DNA of 28,639 nucleotides from an uncultured Ruminococcus sp. Lineage in GTDB: Bacteria > Bacillota > Clostridia > Lachnospirales > Lachnospiraceae. Below, one piece after another: positions 15,500 through 24,091 of the stretch. Where the stretch lies: assembly GCA_900544395.1 (NCBI GenBank), contig UQVC01000031.1, positions 1 through 28,639 on the forward strand, in the 5' to 3' direction. Position 1 is the stretch's first letter. The number at the start of each line of letters is the position of its first letter. The notes under the pieces were generated by a model that did not search any database, had not been told where the DNA came from, and saw only the letters and a program-made list of their open reading frames with translations. The position numbers and the translations under genes are program-made.

Positions 15500-16167
15500 A
15501 CGTTCCTTCTCCAGCAATATCCCCTCCCACGAATCGTTTCCATCCGGTTTTCGATTCCCAGTTGTTTTAAGTTCTTTTTCAGTCGTGCCACATTCACTTG
15601 CAGTGCATTTTCATCAATATATTCTGTCGTTCCCCATAATTCCCGGGAAAGTCGTTCTTTTTCCACTTCCAGTCCCTGGTTTTCCAAAAGAAGTTTTAAA
15701 ATCTTCCCCTGGTTTTCCGGAATCCTGAAAGTTTCCTTTCCTCGATAGAGCATGCTGGTCTGAAAATCAAACAGAAAGTCTCCTCCATCCAGCAAATGAT
15801 CTCTTCCTATGGAACGTTTCAACAGATTTTCTGTTCTGGCAAGAAGCCGCTCTTTATGACACGGCTTCGTCAGATATTCGTCCGCCCCCAGTTCCAACGC
15901 CTGCAGCTCATCCTGCAGCCTGTCCCGGGAGGTCAAGATCAGAATCGGAAGCTTCCCCTTTTTGCGAATTTCCTGACACAATGTAAATCCACTGACTCCG
16001 GGAAGCCCAAGATCCAATACCAGAAGATCCGGCTGTTCCTCTTCGCAAAAGGACAAAACATTGGAAAAATCAGTCACACAAACCACGGCATATCCTGCTT
16101 TTTCATAAATATTTTCCAGTTCTTCCCGAAGAAATTCATCGTCTTCTACGATCATGATTTTTTGCAT
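15496..16167 (-). CDS. OmpR-family response regulator (BceR-like)
   Basis: This 223-residue transcription factor has a receiver domain with acidic pocket Asp9/Asp10, phospho-acceptor Asp52 (LLVLDLGLPG), Thr79 and Lys101 (YLTKPC). A C-terminal winged helix ends with NALQVNVARLKKNLKQLG and RGRGYCW, the OmpR/PhoB-type DNA-binding domain as seen in BceR. Phosphorylated by the adjacent kinase, it probably activates the ATPase-permease genes upstream in the operon. The inverted repeat CTTACA-N5-TGTAAG at 19051-19067 is a good candidate target. It starts nine bases after the permease stop. Confidence 0.93.
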   Translation of the reverse strand: MQKIMIVEDDEFLREELENIYEKAGYAVVCVTDFSNVLSFCEEEQPDLLVLDLGLPGVSGFTLCQEIRKKGKLPILILTSRDRLQDELQALELGADEYLTKPCHKERLLARTENLLKRSIGRDHLLDGGDFLFDFQTSMLYRGKETFRIPENQGKILKLLLENQGLEVEKERLSRELWGTTEYIDENALQVNVARLKKNLKQLGIENRMETIRGRGYCWRRNV

Positions 16168-16176
16168 CTCTGTCTG

Positions 16177-18228
16177 TTACTCCTGCTCTTTTCTCTGAAT
16201 AAAATTCAAAATTCTGCGATTGCTGATCTTTTTCACTCCTATTATATAAGCTGTCTCTGTCAGACACAAGAGCAGGATCACTCCCACAGCCATCAGCCAG
16301 AAATCCTTTGGATCCTGCACATGTCCAATCAGACGGAATAAAGTCTGTACTCCAAAGATACTGCTGAAAAATGCAATGCCAAGTGCCAGCCCATAATGCC
16401 ATCGGATCTGAATCTCTGTGCTGTGGCAAAGCTCCCGGCAGCTACTTCCCATAGCAAGCAGCACCCGATAGCGATCTCCCGTTTTTTCCTGCTGGATCAA
16501 AAACTGAACACCCAGTAAGGTATTGGCAATGATCAAAAAGATAACTGCCAGATAAATGGTTGTATAGCCGATCGCCACCTGATAAAACATTTCTCTTCCT
16601 GCTGTTTCCAGATAACTTTCATAATACAGATCACTTGTTTTTAATCGGTCATTCACTGACATTACCGCTTCCATCAGCCCTTTTTCCTCTACCAGAACCG
16701 GATCCAGGATTCCGTTCCAGTATGAATAACTGCTCTCCCCGATCAAATCTTCAAACATCTGATCTGGAACGATAAATCCACTTAGAATCGTCACCATCTG
16801 ATATGCTACCAGGTTTTCATTGCACACTCTCGGAACGACTTCATAATTCGTTGCTCCTATCTGTACCGAAATCTTTTCTTTGAGAAGCGCTTCCACATTT
16901 CGTGCTTTCTCATCTGATAAAAATTGCGGATGTCCATAAATTGCAATCTGATGTTCCTGCAGATTTAACGGTTCCATCCCTTTGGATCGTAAAATTTTAT
17001 TATATCCTGATTCTGCGATCAAATAGGGGGATTCTCTCCAAAAATATGTTCCCAACACCTCTTCTGTATACTGCTCCAGCATTCCACAATCATATGCATA
17101 GAGCGTTTCACCTTCCAGCAACTCGGGATTAAAATCTAACTCTGTCATCAGCAATCCATTCTGAATCTCAAAGATATCAGAAAAAGAATCTCTTACCCCG
17201 GAATCTGTCAGCACTTTTTCCAAGGTTTCTTTTTTCTCATCAAATGTAAAATCAATCCCTGCGATGTCCTGTTTGGCCAACTGTCCACTCATTCCGATCC
17301 CGTAGGAACAGCATACAATGGCAAATAGAATCAACAGCGAGGATACCGCCAAAGAAGCGGATTTTAAAAAGACGGATTCCTGCAGCTGACGGCACTGAAA
17401 AGTCCAAAGCCGTTTTCCGGGAAACTTTCTGCACAGTTTATCAAAGACATATGCCAGTCCCTGAAAAAGCAAAAAAGTCCCGGTCACACCACAAACACAT
17501 AACGTCCCGATCCTGCCAAGTAACTGTCTGACTCCCAATCCCGAATGGAAACACACACATCCAATCCAATACGCGATCAGCAAAAGTGTGATTCCTGCAG
17601 CCAGCTTCACACCGGACTTTACCGGGGAACATGTTCTCTGGCTCTCTTTTTGCTCTCCATATAGCAAATCGTAAACTTCTTTGTTCCAAAGCTTCATGCA
17701 AAGTACAAATCTTGCCACTATTTTAATTCCTGAAATTCCAACGACTGTCCATAAAACCGCTGAACCGGAAAAGGTGAACTGATGACGCAGAATTCCAAAT
17801 CCCGCAAGCTTCGCCGTAACCAGACTTGTCAGTTCAGAAACCAAAAGTGCTGCTGGGATTCCAATACCCAGTGCATATGCAATGTTTCGCAGATCTTCCA
17901 GAAAAAGCATCCGAAACAGACTTCGTTTCTTCATGCCAAGCATCAGATAGGTTCCAAATTCATGGCTTCGCCTTTCCATCTGATATTTATCTGTAAAATA
18001 AACCAGAAAGTAAAGAAGCCCCAAGGATACCACATACAGTACAGGAATCAGCATCAGCAGTTTGTCCACGGCATCCCGTTCCATTTCTTTTAGAAACACC
18101 ATCACATCCTGCTGATCTAATGCAAGAATGATGTAAAATGCTGCCACTGTCAGGATCATGGTCACAGAATACAGCGTGTTTTCTTTTCGGCTGCGTTTGC
18201 TGTTTCTTTTGATCAATTCAGAGAACAT
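16177..18228 (-). CDS. Bce-type ABC transporter permease (FtsX family)
   Basis: This 683-residue permease has the BceB layout: N-terminal membrane helices (about 20-38, 57-78, 115-133, 155-175, then more to about 312), a large extracellular domain of roughly 240 residues, and a C-terminal bundle of three helices after residue 560. Such proteins detect cell-wall-active peptides such as bacitracin or lantibiotics bound to lipid II intermediates, and signal to the kinase as well as giving resistance. The start is ATG 18228 after GGAGGAAG; longer in-frame extensions overlap deep into the ATPase gene and are hydrophilic. It overlaps the ATPase gene by 11 bases. The drug recognised cannot be predicted. 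Confidence 0.9.
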   Translation of the reverse strand: MFSELIKRNSKRSRKENTLYSVTMILTVAAFYIILALDQQDVMVFLKEMERDAVDKLLMLIPVLYVVSLGLLYFLVYFTDKYQMERRSHEFGTYLMLGMKKRSLFRMLFLEDLRNIAYALGIGIPAALLVSELTSLVTAKLAGFGILRHQFTFSGSAVLWTVVGISGIKIVARFVLCMKLWNKEVYDLLYGEQKESQRTCSPVKSGVKLAAGITLLLIAYWIGCVCFHSGLGVRQLLGRIGTLCVCGVTGTFLLFQGLAYVFDKLCRKFPGKRLWTFQCRQLQESVFLKSASLAVSSLLILFAIVCCSYGIGMSGQLAKQDIAGIDFTFDEKKETLEKVLTDSGVRDSFSDIFEIQNGLLMTELDFNPELLEGETLYAYDCGMLEQYTEEVLGTYFWRESPYLIAESGYNKILRSKGMEPLNLQEHQIAIYGHPQFLSDEKARNVEALLKEKISVQIGATNYEVVPRVCNENLVAYQMVTILSGFIVPDQMFEDLIGESSYSYWNGILDPVLVEEKGLMEAVMSVNDRLKTSDLYYESYLETAGREMFYQVAIGYTTIYLAVIFLIIANTLLGVQFLIQQEKTGDRYRVLLAMGSSCRELCHSTEIQIRWHYGLALGIAFFSSIFGVQTLFRLIGHVQDPKDFWLMAVGVILLLCLTETAYIIGVKKISNRRILNFIQRKEQE

Positions 18229-18994
18229 ATGCGCTTCCTCCTCCCAACTGTGCCATAACAGCCAGAATCCTCTCGTAAAACTCCCGGTTTGTCTCCTCTC
18301 CGACCTTTTTTCGCAACTCATGGGATACTTTTCCATCTTCGATAAACAGGATTCTGGTGCAGAAGCTGGCCGCCTGTGCATCATGCGTTACCATCAGGAT
18401 TGCCGCATCATCTTCCCGGTTCACTCCGGCAAGCTGTTCCATCAGACTCCTTGCACTTCTGCTGTCCAATGCCCCGGTTGGCTCATCTGCAAGTACGATC
18501 TGCGGATGTAAAAGCAACGCCCTTACTGCCGCCACTCTCTGTTTCTGTCCGCCTGACATCTGATTCGGAAACTTCTCCAGCACTTCTTCGATTTCAAAAT
18601 ATTCTGCCAGTCTCTGCATCCGTTTTCTGCTTTCTGGATCCGGCATCCCATGGATCTGCGCCGGCAGAAGAATATTCTCCCCGCCGGTCAGATTATCTAA
18701 TAGTTCAAACTGCTGGAACAGATATCCGATCTGCCTTCCTCGATAAGCTGCCAGCTGACTGTCTGTATATGTTCCAATATTCTGTCCTCTTAACAGAATT
18801 TTCCCTTTTGTGGGTCTAAGTACCGAGGCAATACAGTTTAATAACGTCGTTTTTCCGGAACCACTGCTTCCCATAATCCCGAGAAATTCCCCCTGATACA
18901 CCTGAAATGAGATGCCACGGAGCGCTTCTGCTGCATTCTCCTTTTCCCCATATGTTTTGTACAATGATTCTATTTCCAAAATAATACGGCTCAT
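18218..18994 (-). CDS. Bce-type ABC transporter ATP-binding protein
   Basis: This 258-residue ATPase is of the MacB/LolD/BceA class. Walker A GSSGSGKTT lies at about 42-50, followed by the Q-loop LFQQFELLDNLT, signature MSGGQKQRVAAVRAL, Walker B IVLADEPTGALD and the switch His in LMVTHD. The start ATG 18994 follows GGGAGG; an upstream in-frame extension of 19 codons would overlap the promoter. It is the first gene of a four-gene unit ATPase-permease-regulator-kinase. This order differs from Bacillus bceRSAB, where the regulatory genes come first. Confidence 0.93.
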   Translation of the reverse strand: MSRIILEIESLYKTYGEKENAAEALRGISFQVYQGEFLGIMGSSGSGKTTLLNCIASVLRPTKGKILLRGQNIGTYTDSQLAAYRGRQIGYLFQQFELLDNLTGGENILLPAQIHGMPDPESRKRMQRLAEYFEIEEVLEKFPNQMSGGQKQRVAAVRALLLHPQIVLADEPTGALDSRSARSLMEQLAGVNREDDAAILMVTHDAQAASFCTRILFIEDGKVSHELRKKVGEETNREFYERILAVMAQLGGGSAYVL

Positions 18995-19021
18995 AATATC
19001 CCTCCCTTTCGTGATAAGAAT

Positions 19022-19067
19022 ATTATAAGCCGTTTTTGAAATGAAAAACACTTACACTTTCTGTAAG
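19022..19067 (-). promoter_or_regulatory. Promoter and inverted repeat of the Bce-like operon
   Basis: On the minus strand a perfect TATAAT (19027-19022) has no good -35 (TGTTTT at 17 bases), as expected of an activator-dependent promoter. The perfect inverted repeat CTTACA-CTTTC-TGTAAG (19051-19067) is centred near -44, a usual position for an OmpR-type regulator. The same hairpin, followed on the minus strand by TGTTTTTC, lies eight bases after the exporter stop, so it could instead or also be a weak terminator. Confidence 0.6.
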
Positions 19068-19074
19068 AAATCTT

Positions 19075-20958
19075 TTATGACAACTCCAGTTTTCCTGTGT
19101 ACAACTGGTAGTATGTTCCTTTCATTTTGATCAGGTCTTCGTGATCACCACGTTCTATGATCTTTCCATGCTCCAGAACAATGATTGCATCACTGTTGCG
19201 GATCGTAGACAACCTGTGGGCAATGACAAATACAGTACGCCCTTTCATCAGGTTATCCATTCCCTTCTGCACAATGCTCTCTGTCCGGGTATCGATGCTG
19301 GAGGTTGCTTCATCCAGAATCAGTACCGGCGGATTGGCAACCGCTGCCCGCGCAATGGAAAGAAGCTGCCTTTGTCCCTGTGACAACTCTTCTCCATCAC
19401 CGCTTAACATGGTATCATACCCCTTTGGCAGCATCTTGATGAACTGATCTGCATGAGCCAGTTTCGCTGCCTCATAAACTTCCTCATCTGTAGCGTCCAG
19501 TTTTCCGTAACGAATGTTATCCATGATTGTTCCGGTAAATAAATGGGTATCCTGAAGTACAATTCCAAGAGACCGTCTCAGATCGTCTTTTTTGATCTTC
19601 GTAATATTGATTCCATCGTATCGGATTTTTCCTTCCTGGATATCATAAAAACGGTTGATCAGATTGGTAATGGTCGTCTTTCCTGCTCCTGTAGAACCGA
19701 CAAATGCCAGTTTTTGTCCTGGTTTTGCAAAGAGACTGATGTCTTTTAAGATCACTTTCTCTTCATTGTATCCGAACGTCACATCCTCAAACCGCACATC
19801 TCCGGTCAGCTCTGTGTAAGAAACGCTTCCGTCTGCTGCATGTGGATGTTTCCATGCCCACATTCCAGTTCTTTCTTTGCATTCTACAATATTGCCATTC
19901 TCGTCTTTTCTTGCATTGACAAGAGTCACATATCCTTCATCCTTTTCCGGTTTTTCATCGATCAGATCAAAGATCCTCTCTGCTCCGGCAAGCGCCATGA
20001 CAATGGAGTTAAACTGCTGTGCCACCTGCATAAACGGCTGCGTAAAGCTCTTTGTAAACTGCAGATACGATGCCAGAACACCCAGGGTAATTCCTCCGAT
20101 TCCCAATACGGACAAAAAGCCGCCTAATACCGCAGTCAGTACAAACTGCATATTCCCGATATTTCCAATCACCGGTCCCATCATGTTTGCAAATGTATTT
20201 GCCTGAGACGCACTTTCAAACAGCGCTTCATTGAGTTTGTCAAATTCTTCTTCTGATTTTCTCTCATGATTGAACACCTTGACTACTCTCTGTCCATTCA
20301 TGCGCTCTTCCACAAACCCTGTCACATCTGCCAGTGATTTCTGCTGCCGCACAAAATATTTTCCACTGTTTCCACCGATTTTTTTCGTCACGAACATCAT
20401 GACTCCGATCATCACAACTGCCAGGATCGTCAACAGCGGACTTAAGATCACCATGGAAATGAACGTCACAATAATCGTAAAGAAAGACATCAAAGCCTGC
20501 GGGATCGACTGGCTGATCATCTGTCTTAATGTATCCGTATCATTGGTGTAAAGACTCATGATCGAACCATTTGTATTCTGGTCAAAATAACGGATCGGAA
20601 GTGTCTGCATGTGCTCAAACATATCGTCTCTGACCTTTTTCAGAACACCCTGCCCGATATAAACCATCAGTCTTGTATATGTAAAAGTCGAAATCACTCC
20701 CATTAAAAAGATACAGCCAAGTACGGCAAGCGCCCGATACAGATTTGCAAAATCCGGTGATTGCTGACCAATCAGAGGGGTGATAAAATCATCGATCAAA
20801 AACTTCAGCGACATAGATACGGAGATCGACGCCACCGAACTTAACAAAATACAGATAAACACGATGGCAAACCGAATCTTATACGTTCCCGTCACATATT
20901 TCAAAAGACGCTTTGCCGTCTGTATGTTTTCTTTGGAAACTTTTGGCTTCTTATTCAT
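19075..20958 (-). CDS. Heterodimeric ABC exporter subunit, canonical ATP site
   Basis: This is a half-size ABC exporter (627 residues) with six N-terminal helices and a C-terminal ATPase. Walker A is GSTGAGKTT, the signature LSQGQRQLLSIARA and Walker B VLILDEATSSIDT with an intact catalytic Glu. About 40 residues before the ATPase core form an insertion with the words DENGNIVECKERTGMWAWKHP, absent from the partner. I use ATG 20958, eight bases after GGAGG; ATG 20961 and GTG 20967 are alternatives. It overlaps the upstream subunit gene by 8 bases. The pair resembles bacterial multidrug exporters such as EfrAB or TM287/288; substrates unknown. Confidence 0.9.
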   Translation of the reverse strand: MNKKPKVSKENIQTAKRLLKYVTGTYKIRFAIVFICILLSSVASISVSMSLKFLIDDFITPLIGQQSPDFANLYRALAVLGCIFLMGVISTFTYTRLMVYIGQGVLKKVRDDMFEHMQTLPIRYFDQNTNGSIMSLYTNDTDTLRQMISQSIPQALMSFFTIIVTFISMVILSPLLTILAVVMIGVMMFVTKKIGGNSGKYFVRQQKSLADVTGFVEERMNGQRVVKVFNHERKSEEEFDKLNEALFESASQANTFANMMGPVIGNIGNMQFVLTAVLGGFLSVLGIGGITLGVLASYLQFTKSFTQPFMQVAQQFNSIVMALAGAERIFDLIDEKPEKDEGYVTLVNARKDENGNIVECKERTGMWAWKHPHAADGSVSYTELTGDVRFEDVTFGYNEEKVILKDISLFAKPGQKLAFVGSTGAGKTTITNLINRFYDIQEGKIRYDGINITKIKKDDLRRSLGIVLQDTHLFTGTIMDNIRYGKLDATDEEVYEAAKLAHADQFIKMLPKGYDTMLSGDGEELSQGQRQLLSIARAAVANPPVLILDEATSSIDTRTESIVQKGMDNLMKGRTVFVIAHRLSTIRNSDAIIVLEHGKIIERGDHEDLIKMKGTYYQLYTGKLELS

Positions 20959-22684
20959 CATCCTCACCTCCTCTTACCTGTGATTCATAGACTTCTCTGT
21001 AAATCTCATTTGTCGCAAGCAATTCTTCCGATGTCCCGATTCCCATGATCTTTCCTTCATCCAGCACAATGATCTGGTCTGCATCTTCAATAGATGATAC
21101 TCTCTGTGCAATGATGATTTTGGTCGTATCCGGGATCTCTTCCCGGAATGCTTTTCGGATCAGGGCGTCTGTCTTTGTGTCTACTGCACTGGTGGAATCA
21201 TCCAGAATCAATATCTTCGGCTTTTTCAAAAGTGCACGGGCAATACAAAGACGCTGCTTCTGTCCTCCGGAAACATTGTTTCCACCCTGTACGATCTTAG
21301 TCTGATAACCGGCCGGAAATTCTTTGACAAATCCATCTGCCTGTGCCAGTTTACAGACTCTCTCCACTTCTTCCTCACTGGCATTTTCATCTCCCCAGCG
21401 GATATTCTCATAAATGGTTCCGGTAAAGAGTACGTTCTTCTGCAGAACCATAGATACCTGATTGCGCAGCGCTTCCAGGTTATATTCCCTCACATCGACT
21501 CCGCCCACTTTCACGCTTCCTTTTGTCACATCATACAGTCTCGGAATCAACTGTACCAAGGTAGATTTTGCACTTCCGGTACCTCCGATGATACCAATCG
21601 TCTGACCGGATTTTATATGAAGATTCACATCTTTCAGGGACAGATTGCCGCCTTCTCCTGCATAACTGAAATCTACGTGCTCAAACCAAATGTCTCCATC
21701 TGCCACTTCTGTTACCGCATTCTCCTGATCCTGCATCTCCGGTACTTCTTTCAACACTTCTGTAATACGGTCTGTTGATGCTTCTGCGATCATGATCATA
21801 ACGAACACAAATGTAACCATGGACAATGACATCATAATCTGGAATGCATATACGATCACACTGGTCAGTTCTCCGGTTGCCATCGTACCAAACACGATTC
21901 CTCTTCCACCGATCGCTACCATGAAAAGCATCACGGTATAAACGGTAAACTGCATAACCGGTGAGTTCCATGCCACGATCTTCTCTGCTTTTGTAAACAG
22001 AGTATATACATATCTGGAAATCCCATGAAATTTTTCAATCTCATGATCCTCTCGTACAAATGCCTTGACCACACGGGCTGCATTGACATTTTCCTGTACG
22101 GAATTATTCAAAATATCATATTCGTCAAATACTTTGATAAAATGAGGATGTGCTTTCTTTGCAATAAAGATCAGCGTTCCCCCAAGCAATGGAATAATGA
22201 TCAGAAATAACAGGGCAATCTTTTTGTTGATCAGAAGTGTCATGACCCATGATAATACAATCATGATCGGTGCTCTTGCCAGAAGACGGATGCTCATCAT
22301 ATACGCCATCTGTACATTGGTAATATCTGTTGTCATACGTGTGACAAGACCGGATGTGGAAAATCGGTCAATATTTTTAAATGAAAATTCCTGTACTTTA
22401 TAAAAAATATCATGTCGGAGATTCTTTGCATATCCGGCGCTGGCAACAGCTGCCATTTTTCCTGCCACAACTCCGAAATACAGCGCGATCATTGCCATGA
22501 TCACCAGAATCACTCCACGCTGCACGATATAACTTAAATTTCCCTTTGCAATTCCAACATCAATGATCTTTGCCATCTCCATCGGAATCAGAACTTCCAT
22601 CAAAACTTCCAGGATTACGAAAAATGGAGCCAGCACAGACTGTTTTTTATATTCCCGGACTGATTTTAAAAGTGTCTTATTCAT
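20951..22684 (-). CDS. Heterodimeric ABC exporter subunit, degenerate ATP site
   Basis: This is a half-size exporter (577 residues) with an N-terminal six-helix membrane domain and a C-terminal ATPase. Walker A is GGTGSAKST and the signature VSGGQKQRLCIARAL. Walker B reads ILILDDSTSAVDT, with Asp in place of the catalytic Glu, and the switch position is AQRVSS with Gln instead of His. Loss of both catalytic residues in one subunit is known for asymmetric heterodimeric exporters. The start ATG 22684 overlaps the marR gene by eight bases; GGAGG lies 12 bases upstream, a rather long spacing that fits coupled translation. It works with the subunit encoded next. Confidence 0.91.
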   Translation of the reverse strand: MNKTLLKSVREYKKQSVLAPFFVILEVLMEVLIPMEMAKIIDVGIAKGNLSYIVQRGVILVIMAMIALYFGVVAGKMAAVASAGYAKNLRHDIFYKVQEFSFKNIDRFSTSGLVTRMTTDITNVQMAYMMSIRLLARAPIMIVLSWVMTLLINKKIALLFLIIIPLLGGTLIFIAKKAHPHFIKVFDEYDILNNSVQENVNAARVVKAFVREDHEIEKFHGISRYVYTLFTKAEKIVAWNSPVMQFTVYTVMLFMVAIGGRGIVFGTMATGELTSVIVYAFQIMMSLSMVTFVFVMIMIAEASTDRITEVLKEVPEMQDQENAVTEVADGDIWFEHVDFSYAGEGGNLSLKDVNLHIKSGQTIGIIGGTGSAKSTLVQLIPRLYDVTKGSVKVGGVDVREYNLEALRNQVSMVLQKNVLFTGTIYENIRWGDENASEEEVERVCKLAQADGFVKEFPAGYQTKIVQGGNNVSGGQKQRLCIARALLKKPKILILDDSTSAVDTKTDALIRKAFREEIPDTTKIIIAQRVSSIEDADQIIVLDEGKIMGIGTSEELLATNEIYREVYESQVRGGEDDE

Positions 22685-23168
22685 TGTTCTCGTCTTCCTC
22701 CTTTTTTTCTGTTTTGCTTTCTGCAAGATTTCGGATCATCTGCAAAAGTACCTTTCTGCATATCTTTATCTCTTCCTCGGATACCCCTTCTACCAGCCGC
22801 CTTTCGGTATCCCGGATATGTTCTAAGATCTTGGGTCTGAGCGCTTCCGCCTTTTTAGTCGGTACGATCCGCTTTAATCTGGCATCTTGTTTGGTACATT
22901 CTCTGCAGATAAATCCATTCTTCTCCATCAGCTGCAGAATTCCTGTGGCTGTAGATTTTCGAATCTGAAATTCTTCCTCAATATCTTTCTGATACAACTC
23001 TCGATGCAACGTCTCTAACAGAATGTAATTCAATACATGCCTCTGCATTGCGGTCAGCTCATCGTCCTGAACAGCTGCCGATGCATTCCTGCGCTTCATC
23101 TGATGTGAAAGAATATGGATCATCCGGCCAGTATGCATACAACTGGTCTTATCCTCTGTCTCCTGCAT
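22677..23168 (-). CDS. MarR-family transcriptional regulator
   Basis: This 163-residue winged-helix regulator is first in an operon with a multidrug-type ABC exporter. The DNA-binding core spans about residues 38-105: LTAMQRHVLNYI, then the recognition region FQIRKSTATGILQLMEKNG, then the wing with CTKQDARLKRIVPT. The C-terminal helices dimerise in this family. The ATG follows AAAGGGGATGGGAAC. An AGTTAG-CTTC-CTAACT palindrome at its predicted start site is the probable autoregulatory operator, so exporter expression would be relieved by a ligand of MarR. Ligand unknown. Confidence 0.92.
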   Translation of the reverse strand: MQETEDKTSCMHTGRMIHILSHQMKRRNASAAVQDDELTAMQRHVLNYILLETLHRELYQKDIEEEFQIRKSTATGILQLMEKNGFICRECTKQDARLKRIVPTKKAEALRPKILEHIRDTERRLVEGVSEEEIKICRKVLLQMIRNLAESKTEKKEEDENNE

Positions 23169-23192
23169 GTTCCCATCCCCTTTGTTTTATAT

Positions 23193-23244
23193 AGTTAGCT
23201 TCCTAACTTTTAATTATTATACGGAGGAGATTTTTTATTGTCAA
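23193..23244 (-). promoter_or_regulatory. marR-exporter promoter and palindromic operator
   Basis: On the minus strand the perfect hexamers TTGACA (23244-23239) and TATAAT (23221-23216) are 17 bases apart. The palindrome AGTTAG-CTTC-CTAACT (23193-23208) follows the -10 box by seven bases and would cover the start site, the usual arrangement for MarR autorepression. Confidence 0.8.
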
Positions 23245-23286
23245 GAATTTTTTGACAGACACTTCCTCTTTTTCTCCATTTTAAAA

Positions 23287-23312
23287 GCATCTGTCCGCTG
23301 CCGGACAGATGC
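23287..23312 (-). terminator. Intrinsic terminator after the tryptophan transporter operon
   Basis: GCATCTGTCCG (23287-23297) and CGGACAGATGC (23302-23312) form an 11-bp perfect stem with a four-base loop. On the minus strand it begins just after the ATPase stop and is followed by TTTT. It insulates the importer operon from the marR operon. Confidence 0.85.
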
Positions 23313-23317
23313 CTTTT

Positions 23318-24091
23318 TTAATTTCCACATTCAATACTGATCGCATTGAATTTTTCCAGGATATCTTCCACCTTCAATGCTTCTTTTTCTTTTGCTGGCA
23401 GATCCATGACTGCCTCTCCCTGATGCATCATCAGAAGACGATTGCCATATTCCACTGCATAACGGAGATTGTGCGTCACCATAATCGTTGTCAGATTTTT
23501 TTGTTTCACAATCTGATCGGTCAATTCCATGATCAGATCCGCGGTCTTCGGATCCAGCGCCGCTGTATGCTCATCCAGGATCAGAAAATCAATGGGCGTC
23601 ATAGTCGACATCAAAAGCGCCATTGCCTGACGCTGCCCGCCGGAGAGGGAACCGACTTTCACATTCAGCTTGTTTTCCAGCCCCAGATTCAACTGGCTTA
23701 ACAGTTCCTGATAATAAGACTTTCTGCTTTTATTGATCCCCTTCCCCAGACCATAAAATCTGCCCTTATTGTCCGCAAGAGACATATTTTCCAGAATCGT
23801 CATAGAGGGACAGGTTCCAAGCGCCGGATTCTGATACACCCTTCCAATCTTCCGATTTCTTTTGTATTCTTTCATGCGGGAAATGTCTTCTCCCTGCATC
23901 AAAATCTGCCCCGCTTCCACCGGAATACTGCCGCAGAGAATATTGAGCATAGAAGTCTTTCCGGAACCATTGCTGCCTACTACAGAAACAAAATCTCCCT
24001 TCTCTACTGTCAGATTGAAATCTTCAAACAGACACATTTCATTGACTGTCCCAGGATTGTAATATTTATGAATATGTTTTAACTCAAGCAT
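23318..24091 (-). CDS. ABC transporter ATP-binding protein, tryptophan importer (TrpZ-like)
   Basis: This 257-residue ATPase belongs to the family paired with COG2984/COG4120-type importers. Walker A GSNGSGKTS is at about 39-47, the signature is LSGGQRQAMALLMS and Walker B is FLILDEHTAALDP. The His after the DE pair, where most ATPases have Pro, is characteristic of this family. It overlaps the permease gene by eight bases and ends the operon at a strong terminator. Tryptophan as substrate comes from the UGG T-box upstream, not from the ATPase itself. Confidence 0.88.
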   Translation of the reverse strand: MLELKHIHKYYNPGTVNEMCLFEDFNLTVEKGDFVSVVGSNGSGKTSMLNILCGSIPVEAGQILMQGEDISRMKEYKRNRKIGRVYQNPALGTCPSMTILENMSLADNKGRFYGLGKGINKSRKSYYQELLSQLNLGLENKLNVKVGSLSGGQRQAMALLMSTMTPIDFLILDEHTAALDPKTADLIMELTDQIVKQKNLTTIMVTHNLRYAVEYGNRLLMMHQGEAVMDLPAKEKEALKVEDILEKFNAISIECGN

